The position numbers and the translations under genes are program-made. From Alphaproteobacteria bacterium (GTDB taxonomy: Bacteria; Pseudomonadota; Alphaproteobacteria; Rhodobacterales; Rhodobacteraceae), in assembly GCA_030425395.1 (NCBI GenBank), contig JAUIAS010000013.1, positions 20,239 through 84,238 of the forward strand: 64,000 bases of DNA, read 5' to 3'. The notes beneath the pieces are model-generated. The model worked only from the letters and a program-made list of their open reading frames with translations. It was not told the DNA's origin and made no database searches. Below, one piece after another: positions 36,030-45,560 of the stretch (positions within the stretch are counted from its first letter, which is position 1; each line of letters opens with the position of its first letter).

Positions 36030-37088
36030 TTAGAAGCGGAAGTATGCACCAACCTGGAACTGGGTGTTGTTGTTGGAGTGCTCAACAAAACCACCGTCCA
36101 GAGTAACGCCGCCGCCCAGGTCGTGGGAAACGTTCAGGCCGTAGGACGTGCCGTCGGTTGCCGGAGCGTTCGGGTTATCTTCGTTTGCAACCCAAGCAAC
36201 CAGAGTGGTCGCTGCGCCGAGGTCGAAAGCGCCTGCGAGGCGGAGCTTGTCAACATCGTCACCAACGGTGCCGTTCTGGTCTTTGTTGCTGGCATAGCCA
36301 AGCATCACGCGTGCAACACCCAGATCGCCCTGAACGCTGACATAGATCTTGTCTTCGCCCAAAGTGTCGGAGTCCTGCATTGCCAGAGCGGCAGTCCAGT
36401 CACCAAAGGTGTAGGACACGTTCAGAGCAAGACGGTCGCGGCCATTTGTTGCTGCAACTGCCGGAACTGCCGGGGACAGGACAACGGTGTCACCACCGGA
36501 GTCAACAACTGTGACGGCCGGGATGGCTGCAACAGCAGCAGTTCCGTTTGTGGTGGAGAACGACAAGTGACCGGAAAATGCGCCGGCTTTGTACATTACT
36601 TCAATACCGTTGGACGCGCCTGCGCCTGCGGAGGAGTATGCATCCCAGTTGAAGTAGCTGCCGCCAACGTTGGTCGGAAGGCTGTGGAAGCCCATGCCGT
36701 CGATGCCGGTGCCAGCGGAGCTGGTGGGCAGATACAGGCCGTTCGCGCCTTCGATAGCGCCGATGATGTTGCCAACACCCAGCGTGAAGCCGCCGGAGGA
36801 CACGTAGAAACGTGCGCCGTTGATGGCGCCTGCGCCGGCTACGCCGTCACGCTGCTCGCCCTGAATACGGTAGCGTGCGCCAAACTTAACGCCGCCATCG
36901 GTTTCGGTGGATGCGTCGATCTGAACACGCAGACGCGTGGTCAGGTTGGTTTCGCTGCGGCCAGCAACCGCACCGTTTGCTTCGTTGTAGTCCAGACCAA
37001 AACGGCCGTAACCGGAGAGGCGGACGTCAGCGGCAGCCATTCCGGCGGTCGCGATCAGCGCAGTAGTTGCGAAGAGAACCTTTTTCAT
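36030..37088 (-). CDS. Outer-membrane porin (Rhodobacter type)
   Basis: A 352-residue protein. A Sec signal peptide (MKKVLFATTALIATAGMAAA, cut before DVRLSG) is followed by alternating beta-strand sequence (YGRFGLDYNEANG, RARYRIQGEQ-like strands, YVSVQGDLGVARVMLGY) and ends in the C-terminal Phe (VGAYFRF) needed for Bam-mediated insertion. It forms a trimeric 16-strand diffusion channel like R. capsulatus porin. ATG 37088 is preceded by GAGGGAAAA. The monocistronic layout with a strong terminator suggests high expression. Confidence 0.9.
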   Translation of the reverse strand: MKKVLFATTALIATAGMAAADVRLSGYGRFGLDYNEANGAVAGRSETNLTTRLRVQIDASTETDGGVKFGARYRIQGEQRDGVAGAGAINGARFYVSSGGFTLGVGNIIGAIEGANGLYLPTSSAGTGIDGMGFHSLPTNVGGSYFNWDAYSSAGAGASNGIEVMYKAGAFSGHLSFSTTNGTAAVAAIPAVTVVDSGGDTVVLSPAVPAVAATNGRDRLALNVSYTFGDWTAALAMQDSDTLGEDKIYVSVQGDLGVARVMLGYASNKDQNGTVGDDVDKLRLAGAFDLGAATTLVAWVANEDNPNAPATDGTSYGLNVSHDLGGGVTLDGGFVEHSNNNTQFQVGAYFRF

Positions 37089-37410
37089 AGTTTTTCCCTC
37101 GGTTTCCAAATCATTCGCCCAAACCGGGGAATCCGGTGAGGGTATGGCCAAGGGTTTCGCTTTTTCGGGGGGCTATTTGCAAGGCTTCCGGATAACCCTA
37201 AATACATTGCCAACTTTAATGGTGCAGCTTTGCCACACTCCCACCTTTGCCCGGCACATATGGAAACCTGTGGATGCCGTTGTTTATTGTCCCAAACTAC
37301 GAGTTAATTGCCGCGCTGCGCCGGTTTTCCCGCCCCTTGGTGAGTAATGGCTTGCTCCGTGTCGCGCGCTTGGGTAGGACACGAAAGACTACATTTTCAG
37401 GACGGACGCT
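37089..37410. other. Intergenic region between porin and DUF3576 genes (322 bp)
   Basis: This gap holds the divergent promoters of the porin and DUF3576 lipoprotein genes. It is more AT-rich than its surroundings, with GAGGGAAAA just before the porin start. I could not assign -35/-10 boxes with confidence, and I saw no ORF, tRNA or strong hairpin in it. Confidence 0.5.
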
Positions 37411-37941
37411 ATGAATCTCGCGAAACTTGGCACGATTTCCTTGGTATTGGCCACCAGTCTGAGCCTGTCGGGTTGTGGTGTCACCGATCGCATGTTCGGG
37501 CGTATCACGGCCGGACCTCAGCCCGAATCCGGTACAAACCAGATGGACGAGGTAGAAGCCAACACGCGCAGCGGCATGGCGCGCGCCAATGGCATCGAGC
37601 AATCCTCCATATGGGATTTGCTTCGCCCCAGCACGGCAGACCAGTCTGTAAATGTGAACAAATACCTTTGGAATGCGTCTCTGGATGTTCTGGGGTTCTT
37701 GCCCGTCGAAACAGTTGATCCCTTCACAGGCGTGATTGTGACCGGCTACGGCACACCTCCGGGCGGGGGGCGTGCGTATCGTGCCACCATCCACATCACC
37801 GACCCGGCGCTTGAGGCGCGTTCACTGCGCTTGTCACTGCAAACCCGCGGCGGCCCGGTCAGCGACAGCACTGCCCGCGCCGTGGAAGATGCGATCATGG
37901 CCCGCGCGCGTCAGATGCGCATCTCGGACAACAAGTTCTAG
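37411..37941 (+). CDS. DUF3576 family lipoprotein
   Basis: A 176-residue protein with lipoprotein signal MNLAKLGTISLVLATSLSLSGC (lipobox LSGC, Cys22). The mature part includes SGMARANGIEQSSIWDLLRP, NKYLWNASLDVLGFLPVETVDPFTGVIVTGYGTPPGG and a C-terminal RARQMRISDNKF, as in DUF3576 proteins of alphaproteobacteria. The function is unknown; it probably sits in the outer membrane facing the periplasm. It precedes leuS by 79 bp, with a terminator between them. Confidence 0.85.
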   Translation: MNLAKLGTISLVLATSLSLSGCGVTDRMFGRITAGPQPESGTNQMDEVEANTRSGMARANGIEQSSIWDLLRPSTADQSVNVNKYLWNASLDVLGFLPVETVDPFTGVIVTGYGTPPGGGRAYRATIHITDPALEARSLRLSLQTRGGPVSDSTARAVEDAIMARARQMRISDNKF

Positions 37942-37965
37942 AATCCCATTCGAATCCACACTAAA

Positions 37966-38002
37966 GAAACCGCCGGGCCCTGTGCCCGGCGATTTCTTTT
38001 TC
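37966..38002 (+). terminator. Intrinsic terminator after the DUF3576 gene
   Basis: An 8-bp stem CGCCGGGC/GCCCGGCG with a 5-base loop, extended by GAAA/TTTC pairing, is followed by TTTTTCT. It ends 18 bases before the leuS start, so leuS either has a promoter nearby or depends on readthrough. Confidence 0.75.
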
Positions 38003-38020
38003 TGAGGACGGATACCCATC

Positions 38021-40591
38021 ATGTCGCGCTACTCTCCCGCCGAGATCGAAGCAAAATGGCAAGAAGCCTGGGATAAGACGGGTGTGTTCCAAGCCCAGCG
38101 GAGCGGTGACAAGCCCAAGTATTATGTGCTTGAGATGTTCCCTTACCCCTCTGGCCGCATTCATATCGGGCACGTTCGCAATTATACGATGGGCGACGTG
38201 ATCGCGCGTTACAAACTGGCGAACGGGTTCAACGTTTTGCACCCGATGGGATTTGACGCCTTCGGTATGCCAGCCGAAAATGCGGCGATGGCGTCGGGGG
38301 GCCATCCCAAGGACTGGACCTATTCCAACATTGATACAATGGTCAGCCAGATGAAGCCGCTTGGCTTTGGCCTTGACTGGTCACGCATGTTTGCCACCTG
38401 CGACCCGGAATATTACGGCCAGCAGCAGGCCCTTTTCATCGACTTTCTCGAACAGGGCCTTGTTTACCGCAAAAACGCGGTTGTGAACTGGGATCCGGTC
38501 GACATGACCGTTCTGGCCAATGAACAGGTCATCGACGGCAAGGGCTGGCGATCCGGTGCCGAAGTCGAACGCCGCGAACTGACGCAGTGGTTCTTCAAGA
38601 TTTCTGATATGGCGGGCGAATTGCTCGATGCGCTGGACGGGCTGGATGACTGGCCCGCCAAAGTCAAGCTGATGCAAGCCAACTGGATCGGGCGTTCGCG
38701 CGGGCTGCAATTCGCATTCTCGACCGTCGACGCGCCCGATGGTTTCGACCGGATCGAGGTTTACACCACCCGCCCCGATACCCTTATGGGCGCATCTTTC
38801 GTCGGGATATCGCCGGATCACCCGCTGGCCAAAACGTTGGAGCGTGACAACCCGGAAGTTGCCGAATTCTGTCGCAAGGCACGTCAGGGCGGCACCACCG
38901 AAGAGGCCTTGGAAAAGGCAGAAAAGCTTGGCTTTGACACAGGCATCACCGTGCGCCACCCGTTCGATACCGATTGGGAAATGCCGGTCTATATCGCGAA
39001 TTTCATCCTCATGGATTACGGCACCGGAGCGATTTTTGGCTGCCCGGGCCACGATCAGCGCGACCATGATTTTTGCGTGAAATACGATCTTCCGATCATC
39101 GACACGTTCCTGCCGGTTGACGGCGAATGGGATATCCAGAAAGAACCCTACGTTCCCGCCAAAACCGACAAGGTGCGCTTTACCCGCCTTGTCGCCGGGC
39201 AGGAAATCATGACCGGCAACGAGGCCATAGACGCCACGATCGACTTCTGTGAATCAAATGGCGTCGGTCAGGGGGTCACCAAATACCGCTTGCGCGACTG
39301 GGGCCTGAGCCGGCAACGGTATTGGGGCTGCCCGATCCCCGTGGTGCATTGCGACGATTGCGGCGTGGTGCCGGAAAAGAAAGAAAACCTGCCCATCCAA
39401 CTGCCTTACGACGAAGGCGGCAAGCCCATCGACTTTTCCGTTCCGGGCAATCCACTGGATCGCCACCCCACTTGGCGCGACTGTGCCTGCCCATCCTGCG
39501 GCAAACCGGCCATGCGCGAAACCGACACGATGGATACGTTTGTTGATTCGTCATGGTATTTCGCCCGCTTCACCGCCCCACGGGCGACCACGCCAACCGA
39601 TATGGCGGAGGCGGAATACTGGATGAACGTGGATCAGTATATCGGCGGCATCGAACACGCGATCCTGCACCTGCTGTATTCCCGCTTCTTCGCGCGCGCG
39701 ATGAACATCTGCGGCCACCTGCCCGAAACCGCAGCCGAACCGTTCAATGCACTGTTTACGCAAGGCATGGTGACCCATGCGATCTACAAGACCACCGACG
39801 CGAATGGCCGGCCCGTTTATCACTATCCCGAAGACGTGGTGCTGCGTGACGGCAAGGGGTTCCTCGCCGACGGCACCGAAGTCGAGATCATCCCATCGGC
39901 CAAAATGTCCAAATCCAAGAACAACGTAGTCGATCCGGTCCAGATCATCGAACAGTACGGTGCCGACACCGCACGCTGGTTCGTGTTGTCCGACAGCCCG
40001 CCCGAACGCGATGTGGAATGGACGGCCTCGGGGGCCGAGGCGGCCTCCAAACATCTGGGGCGCGTTTACCGAATCGCGGCGGACTTGGCCCAGACCGAAA
40101 CACCGCCCAACCCCGAGGATGAGGCCCTCTTGCGGGAAATGCACAAGACCATCCACGATGTGACCATGGGCGTCGAGTCATTTGGATTTAACGCCTCCAT
40201 TGCCAAGCTCTATGCCTTTACCAACACGTTGTCGCGCGCCAAGGCTGGCAGCGATGCCCGCCGACAGGCCGCGCGCACACTGGCGCAGTTGATGTCACCA
40301 ATGACGCCACACCTGTCCGAAGAGATTTGGTCAATGCTGGGTGGAGAAGGGCTGATCGCGACTGCACCGTGGCCCAAGGCAGATCCGGCAATGCTGATTG
40401 AGGATACGGTCACCATGCCCGTGCAGGTTAATGGAAAACGCCGCGGCGAAATCACCGTTGCCAAGGATATGGACGCATCCGAGGTTGAAAAAATCGCGCT
40501 GAGCGTGGACGGTGTGCAAAGGGTGCTGGACGGGGCGGCCCCGAAAAAGGTGATCGTTATCCCCGGTCGGATTGTGAATGTCGTTGCATAG
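38021..40591 (+). CDS. leuS: Leucyl-tRNA synthetase
   Basis: An 856-residue class Ia synthetase of standard length. The HIGH motif is [19 protein letters not shown] (His48), the CP1 editing domain spans ~220-410 (conserved [15 protein letters not shown]), a zinc-like Cys region [12 protein letters not shown] follows, and KMSKS is in [11 protein letters not shown] near residue 628. It charges tRNA-Leu and edits misacylated products. lptE overlaps its end by 14 bases and holA follows, a conserved leuS-lptE-holA order. Confidence 0.96.
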   Translation: MSRYSPAEIEAKWQEAWDKTGVFQAQRSGDKPKYYVLEMFPYPSGRIHIGHVRNYTMGDVIARYKLANGFNVLHPMGFDAFGMPAENAAMASGGHPKDWTYSNIDTMVSQMKPLGFGLDWSRMFATCDPEYYGQQQALFIDFLEQGLVYRKNAVVNWDPVDMTVLANEQVIDGKGWRSGAEVERRELTQWFFKISDMAGELLDALDGLDDWPAKVKLMQANWIGRSRGLQFAFSTVDAPDGFDRIEVYTTRPDTLMGASFVGISPDHPLAKTLERDNPEVAEFCRKARQGGTTEEALEKAEKLGFDTGITVRHPFDTDWEMPVYIANFILMDYGTGAIFGCPGHDQRDHDFCVKYDLPIIDTFLPVDGEWDIQKEPYVPAKTDKVRFTRLVAGQEIMTGNEAIDATIDFCESNGVGQGVTKYRLRDWGLSRQRYWGCPIPVVHCDDCGVVPEKKENLPIQLPYDEGGKPIDFSVPGNPLDRHPTWRDCACPSCGKPAMRETDTMDTFVDSSWYFARFTAPRATTPTDMAEAEYWMNVDQYIGGIEHAILHLLYSRFFARAMNICGHLPETAAEPFNALFTQGMVTHAIYKTTDANGRPVYHYPEDVVLRDGKGFLADGTEVEIIPSAKMSKSKNNVVDPVQIIEQYGADTARWFVLSDSPPERDVEWTASGAEAASKHLGRVYRIAADLAQTETPPNPEDEALLREMHKTIHDVTMGVESFGFNASIAKLYAFTNTLSRAKAGSDARRQAARTLAQLMSPMTPHLSEEIWSMLGGEGLIATAPWPKADPAMLIEDTVTMPVQVNGKRRGEITVAKDMDASEVEKIALSVDGVQRVLDGAAPKKVIVIPGRIVNVVA

Positions 40592-41072
40592 CCGCAGAAC
40601 CGTTTTGCTGATGTTGCCGCTGGCCGTTGCCGCCTGCGGCTTTACCCCGGTCTATGCGCCGGGTGAAACCGGCGCGGCGCTTCGGGGCAATGTCCTTGTC
40701 GATGCGCCGGAAGACCGCGAAGGCTATGTCCTTGTGCGTGAGCTTGAACATCGTCTGGGCCGAGGCAACGGAAACGAAACCTTTGCTCTTGGTGTGATGC
40801 TCAAGATATCCAGCGATCCGCTGGCGGTGACCGCAACAGGCGAGACCACCCGCGTGGGTCTTGTGGCCACTGCCGATTACGTGCTGCGGCGCGCGGATGA
40901 TGACACCGTGATACTCAAGGGCAAGGTCAGCGACTTTACCGGATATTCCTATACCGGCTCCACTGTGGAAACGCTGGCCGCGGAACGTGACGCGCGTGCC
41001 CGGCTGATGACCCTTCTGGCCGAACGCATCACAACCCAGCTTTATTCCACACCAGACCTGACGGCCTCATGA
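40578..41072 (+). CDS. lptE: LPS-assembly lipoprotein LptE
   Basis: A 164-residue outer-membrane lipoprotein. The signal peptide ends in the lipobox VAAC (Cys20) of [29 protein letters not shown]; the GFTPVY motif after the Cys is a hallmark of LptE. LptE plugs the LptD barrel that inserts LPS into the outer membrane. It overlaps leuS by 14 bases and holA by 4 (ATGA). Confidence 0.88.
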   Translation: MSLHSRRTVLLMLPLAVAACGFTPVYAPGETGAALRGNVLVDAPEDREGYVLVRELEHRLGRGNGNETFALGVMLKISSDPLAVTATGETTRVGLVATADYVLRRADDDTVILKGKVSDFTGYSYTGSTVETLAAERDARARLMTLLAERITTQLYSTPDLTAS

Positions 41073-42097
41073 AACTGTCCGGGCGGGACGCGACGGCCTT
41101 TTTCCGCAAACCTCAACCAGACCGAACCGGGCTGTTGATCTATGGTGAGGATGCCATGCGTGTGGCCCTGCGCCGGGCCGAGGTGATCCGTGCATTGATC
41201 GGCGATGCGGGCGAAGAAGAAATGCGCCTTACCCGGATGGCTGGCAGTGATCTGAGGTCCGAGGCCGCGCCGCTGATTGACGCGATGAAGGCCATTGGAT
41301 TCTTTCCGGGGCCACGCGCCGTTTTTGTCGAAGGTGCCAACGACACTGCCGCTCCCGCGATAACCGCTGCGTTGGAAGACTGGCGCGACGGCGACGCGAT
41401 GGTGATTGTTACGGCAGGCGCGCTCAAGGCGTCGTCCAAACTGCGCAAGCTGTTTGAAGGACATCGGAACAGCATAGCCATCGGGCTCTATGACGATCCC
41501 CCGTCTCGGCAAGAAGTCGAAGCTCTGTTAGCAGATCATGGTTTGCGCAATATCCCACAACCGAGCCTGAACGCGCTTTTTGACCTGTCTCGCGAATTGC
41601 AACCCGGCGATTTCCGGCAGACCCTGGAAAAGATCGCTCTTTATAAATTTGGCGACGAAACACCGCTGAGCGACACTGAAATTTCACTATGTGCCCCAAT
41701 ATCTAACGAGGCCGCAGTTGACCGGATCATCGACATTGTTGCCGATGGCCAGACCGATGCGATTGGTCCGATGCTGTCGCGCCTGACCGCACAAGGTGTG
41801 GCCCCAGTGACCATCTGCATCATGCTGCTGCGCCATTTCAGCACCCTGCATGCGGCAGCCTCGGACCCGGCAGGCCCGGCGACGGCCCTTGGTCGCGCGC
41901 GGCCACCCGTTTTCGGGCCACGCCGCGATCGTATGATCCGTCAAGCCCAGGCTTGGGGTATGCACAGGCTGGAAGAGGCCGCGCATCTGATCCTTGATAC
42001 CGACCTCAAACTCCGCTCGGCCGCGCAACACGCACCGGCAATGGCGTTGGTCGAACGGATGTTGATCCGCCTTGGCATGATGACGCGGCGGAAGTAA
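41069..42097 (+). CDS. holA: DNA polymerase III delta subunit
   Basis: A 342-residue clamp-loader subunit. It starts [36 protein letters not shown], with the AAA+-like domain lacking a proper P-loop as expected for delta, a lid region, and a collar domain containing PVTICIMLLRHFSTLH. It opens the beta clamp in the replisome. The ATG overlaps lptE by 4 bases. Confidence 0.88.
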   Translation: MKLSGRDATAFFRKPQPDRTGLLIYGEDAMRVALRRAEVIRALIGDAGEEEMRLTRMAGSDLRSEAAPLIDAMKAIGFFPGPRAVFVEGANDTAAPAITAALEDWRDGDAMVIVTAGALKASSKLRKLFEGHRNSIAIGLYDDPPSRQEVEALLADHGLRNIPQPSLNALFDLSRELQPGDFRQTLEKIALYKFGDETPLSDTEISLCAPISNEAAVDRIIDIVADGQTDAIGPMLSRLTAQGVAPVTICIMLLRHFSTLHAAASDPAGPATALGRARPPVFGPRRDRMIRQAQAWGMHRLEEAAHLILDTDLKLRSAAQHAPAMALVERMLIRLGMMTRRK

Positions 42098-42164
42098 CCG
42101 CAATCCCACTTGACCAATCCTGCTGGTCGGTCACTCTCGGCCAGCAACAGCAAAGGGACACGAT

Positions 42165-42749
42165 ATGTACAAGGTTTATGGAACCGCCAAGAGCCGCGCG
42201 TTCAGGGTGCTTTGGGCTCTGGAAGAGATGGGCCTGCCCTATGAGTTGATCCAGGCCAATCCGCGCAGCCCCGAAGTTCTTGAGGTCAATCCAGAGGGAA
42301 AAGTGCCTGTTCTGGTCGACGGCGATGCAGTTTTGTCGGATTCGGTCGCGATCATCAGCTATCTGGCCGACAAGCATGGTAAGCTGACATTTGCCGCAGG
42401 CACGGTTGACCGCGCCCGACAGGATGCGCTGATACACCTGTTGAATGAACGGCTGGATGCACCGCTATGGCTCAAGGCACGGCACGGGTTCATCTTGCCC
42501 GAAGAACGGCGCCTTGCCGGTGTGTCTCAGGCCGTTGAGGCGGATATTCAGGACGCGTTGGGTGTTCTGGGAGGACTGATCAAGGGTCCGTTCCTTCAGG
42601 GTGAAACCATGACAGTGGCTGATATTCTCGCGGTTCATTGCCTGAATTGGGCGCATGGAGCCAAGATCGCCATCACCGACGACGCGGTCAAAGCCTATGC
42701 CAAGTCACTGCGCAGCCGCGATGCCTTTGCCCGAGCGGCAGCGGCCTAA
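42165..42749 (+). CDS. Glutathione S-transferase family protein
   Basis: A 194-residue protein. Its N-terminal thioredoxin-like domain (MYKVYGTAKSRAFRVLWALEEMGLPYELIQ, cis-Pro in GKVPVL, Ser in LSDSVAIISYLA) is followed by a short helical domain (~85-194). The substrate is unknown. It ends by overlapping the convergent flavoprotein gene by 4 bases, a strikingly tight convergent pair. Confidence 0.85.
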   Translation: MYKVYGTAKSRAFRVLWALEEMGLPYELIQANPRSPEVLEVNPEGKVPVLVDGDAVLSDSVAIISYLADKHGKLTFAAGTVDRARQDALIHLLNERLDAPLWLKARHGFILPEERRLAGVSQAVEADIQDALGVLGGLIKGPFLQGETMTVADILAVHCLNWAHGAKIAITDDAVKAYAKSLRSRDAFARAAAA

Positions 42750-43933
42750 CTCTGCAAACGCCGCAGAGCGGCCTGCCCAGCCCACCGGCCCGACGCGAAA
42801 CAGGCCGTCAAGAGATACCCGCCCGTAGGGGCCTCCCAATCCAGCATTTCCCCGGCACAAAAGGCGCCGGGGATCGCCTTCAGCATCAGATCGGGATCGA
42901 CTTGGTCCCACCGCACCCCGCCAGCCACAGAAATCGCATTCTCAATCCCGGAAACCCCGGCGACATTCGGGGACACAGATTTCAATGCGTGGGCAACGTG
43001 CAGGAAATCCTGTGGCATCGGGCGCATGTATTCATTCACAAGAGCTATTTTGACCGGCCCAAAACCAAGCGCCTTGCGCAAACGTGCGCTTTGGCTTGGC
43101 TTGCCTTTGACCCGCGCCAGCTTGGCTGCGATCGCCTCTGCAGAAAGATCAGGCACAAGGTCGATGGACAACGCGTGTCCTTCGCGCACTCCGCGCGACA
43201 CCGCATAGATCCCTCCACCCTCCAACCCTTCTTGCGAAAGGATCGCTTCGCCGCGTGAATTGTAAGGGCCTGCAGCCAAAGCGACCGACTTTAACGGTTG
43301 TCCAAAATGCGCCTCCATATGAGAGGACCAGCCGACCCTTAGCGCTGCATTGGACGGCGCAAACGGAGCAAGCCGGACCCCGTGCCGCGATAGCGCTTCG
43401 GTCCACATACCGTCAGAACCAAGCCGCGGCCAGCTTGCCCCGCCCAACGCCAGCACCGAGACCGGCGCGTGAAGGCGGCGCGGTCCGCCGGGCGTAGAAA
43501 AAACCAACGCCCCATCCTCCCAACCCTGCCACAGATGCCGCGTGCGAACCTGAACCCCGGCATCGGCAAGGCGGGCCAACCACGCCCGCAACATCGGCGA
43601 GGCTTTCATGACCTGTGGAAAAACCCGCCCGGTTGTTCCGGTAAACAGAGGCTGCCCCAACTCTTGCGCCCACACCATCACATCTTGGGGGCCAAACGCA
43701 CCGATCATTTCAGAAAGGTGCGGTGCAGCTTCGGTGTAGGCGGCAAGGAAATCACCGTCACCCGTCCGGGTAAGGTTCAATCCGGACTTGCCCGCCATCA
43801 GAAACTTGCGCCCCAGACTTGGCTTGCCATCGCAAACAATGACTTTGGCACCACCTTTTGCAATGACTTCAGCCGCCATCAACCCAGCCGGACCGCCTCC
43901 GATGACAACCGCGTCGGCGGTGTCTTCCATCAT
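42746..43933 (-). CDS. HI0933/BaiN-family flavoprotein (TIGR03862-like NAD(P)/FAD oxidoreductase)
   Basis: A 395-residue FAD protein. The Rossmann motif ADAVVIGGGPAGLMAAEVIAKGGAKVIVCDGKPSLGRKFLMAGKSGLNLT and the C-terminal GAFCAGEMLDWEAPTGGYLLTACFASGRWAG match the HI0933-like family. The reaction is unknown. An in-frame ATG one codon later is also possible. Its last bases overlap the GST gene on the other strand. Confidence 0.85.
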   Translation of the reverse strand: MMEDTADAVVIGGGPAGLMAAEVIAKGGAKVIVCDGKPSLGRKFLMAGKSGLNLTRTGDGDFLAAYTEAAPHLSEMIGAFGPQDVMVWAQELGQPLFTGTTGRVFPQVMKASPMLRAWLARLADAGVQVRTRHLWQGWEDGALVFSTPGGPRRLHAPVSVLALGGASWPRLGSDGMWTEALSRHGVRLAPFAPSNAALRVGWSSHMEAHFGQPLKSVALAAGPYNSRGEAILSQEGLEGGGIYAVSRGVREGHALSIDLVPDLSAEAIAAKLARVKGKPSQSARLRKALGFGPVKIALVNEYMRPMPQDFLHVAHALKSVSPNVAGVSGIENAISVAGGVRWDQVDPDLMLKAIPGAFCAGEMLDWEAPTGGYLLTACFASGRWAGQAALRRLQS

Positions 43934-44072
43934 CGATTCAGACCTTCGGTGCTGCCTTTTGCCGCCACAGCCCCCTGCCTAGACGAGTGCGGCTCAAGGC
44001 ACATCCTGTTTGCAAAATGCGAACCCGGCTGATCCCGCCAGACGCACCGGGCAAACGGCGAAAGCGTTGGTG

Positions 44073-44687
44073 TCACTGGGTGCAAAGCGCCTTGATTCCT
44101 TTGACGATCTCGGGACGCTGGGCAAGGCTGTCGGCCGCAAGATCCCGCGCTGTTTCCAGCAAGGCGTCGGGTTCCACCAGACGATCCACCAGCCCGAAGG
44201 TAAATGCATCCTGCGCGGAGATCTTTTGGCCCGCCATCAGGATCAATTTGGCCCGCGAAGGCCCGACCAAGGCCCGCAAACGGCCCGGGTCGGACGGCTG
44301 TGGAAGAAACCCGAGCTTCATCACCGGATAGAAAAACTTGGCCGTGGGCACCGCAATTCGCAAGTCACAGGCCAGCGCCATTCCCGTAGCACCACCGGCC
44401 AGAGTCCCATTCAGGGCCGCAATGCTCAGCCCGTCGAACGCCGCAATTGCGGACGACAACCGTTCCCAAATATCTGAGGTGGCAAGCCCGGCGCGCGCTT
44501 CATCCAGATCCGCTCCGGCGCTAAAGACCTTGCCACGCCCTGTCAGCACCAGAACGCGCGCGTCGGCATGTGCCGCCTCGGCAATATCGGCAAGCTCGCT
44601 CAGCATGGCGTGGGTCAGGGAATTTGCCTTGTCGGGGCGATTGATGGTGACGGTCCATAGTCCGTCGTCTTTTTGCAATTCGATCAT
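44073..44687 (-). CDS. Enoyl-CoA hydratase/isomerase family protein
   Basis: A 204-residue crotonase-fold protein, shorter than the usual ~260. The oxyanion segment RGKVFSAGADLDEAR and the second block NGTLAGGATGMALACDLRIA are present. The catalytic Glu pair of classical hydratases is not obvious, so isomerase or other crotonase chemistry is possible. It overlaps the SDR gene by 4 bases (ATGA), suggesting a shared acyl-CoA or related pathway. Confidence 0.8.
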   Translation of the reverse strand: MIELQKDDGLWTVTINRPDKANSLTHAMLSELADIAEAAHADARVLVLTGRGKVFSAGADLDEARAGLATSDIWERLSSAIAAFDGLSIAALNGTLAGGATGMALACDLRIAVPTAKFFYPVMKLGFLPQPSDPGRLRALVGPSRAKLILMAGQKISAQDAFTFGLVDRLVEPDALLETARDLAADSLAQRPEIVKGIKALCTQ

Positions 44688-45433
44688 GTCAGTCCAACCT
44701 TTGCCCGAATTTGAGGATCACGCAGCGAAATCTCATCGCCCAGATACACGTCTGCGTCGCCGCTGCACATCCACAACAATGCCCTGGCCGGCCATTCCGG
44801 TGGAATGTGATCTTCCCAGTTCAGCTGGCTGACCGGGTTGACGCCCGATGCCTTGATCTCGCGCTGCATCTGGGTCGCGACCGTGCCGGGCGACAGGCCC
44901 ATGGCGCGAATACCGTTGGCACGCTCTTCCTGATCAAGGCTACGGGTCAACATCGCAACGCCGGCCTTGGAAGCGCAGTAGTGGCTCCAGGCCTCAATCG
45001 GGCTGTGTGCCGCACCGGAACTGATCGTCAACACGGTTCCGCCACCCTGCGCGCGCATCTGCGCAATGACGGCGCGCATTCCAAAGAACACGCCGTTCAG
45101 ATTGATGTTGATCACCTGGGCCCATGCTTTGGGGTCGGCGTCGGCCATATGGCTAATCGGTTCGACAACACCCGCATTGTTGATCAGGATATCCACCCCG
45201 CCGAAGCGGTCGACCGCCGCCTTGACCGCTGCCTCGACGTCGCCAAAGTGGCCAACGTCACCGGCAACGGCGAGAGCCGTTTCGCCAATGTCAGCTGCGA
45301 TACGCTCGATATCCGATGTGCTCCGTGCCAAGAGAACGACATTCGCCCCGGCAGCGGTGAAAATCCGTGCGGCGGCTTCTCCGATCCCGCGGCTGGCACC
45401 GGTGATCAGTGCCGTCTTGCCTTGAACTGACAT
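44684..45433 (-). CDS. Short-chain dehydrogenase/reductase
   Basis: A 249-residue classical SDR. The cofactor motif TGASRGIGEAA is at residues 11-21, NNAG at ~87-90, the catalytic Ser in ISSGAAH and YxxxK as YCASK near residue 150. It probably reduces or oxidises a 3-hydroxyacyl-type substrate together with the coupled crotonase gene, but that is inference from position. No ligand-specific motif is visible. Confidence 0.85.
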   Translation of the reverse strand: MSVQGKTALITGASRGIGEAAARIFTAAGANVVLLARSTSDIERIAADIGETALAVAGDVGHFGDVEAAVKAAVDRFGGVDILINNAGVVEPISHMADADPKAWAQVININLNGVFFGMRAVIAQMRAQGGGTVLTISSGAAHSPIEAWSHYCASKAGVAMLTRSLDQEERANGIRAMGLSPGTVATQMQREIKASGVNPVSQLNWEDHIPPEWPARALLWMCSGDADVYLGDEISLRDPQIRAKVGLT

Positions 45434-45560
45434 TCCCGTCTCCTTGCATGTTCCTTAACGTCCTATCGCTCGGGTCACGAAGGGTCCAGCAGTTCGCACA
45501 CCCTTGACGCCAGCGACGGCACGTCCGACCATACCGCAAAACATAGAAAGGACTTATTGA

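Noticed and set aside
35310..37139. A 609-codon open frame on the plus strand opposite yggS and the porin gene
   Set aside because: It spans two genuine minus-strand genes and a terminator, is full of Cys and Val repeats that mirror the porin codons, and has no recognisable domain.
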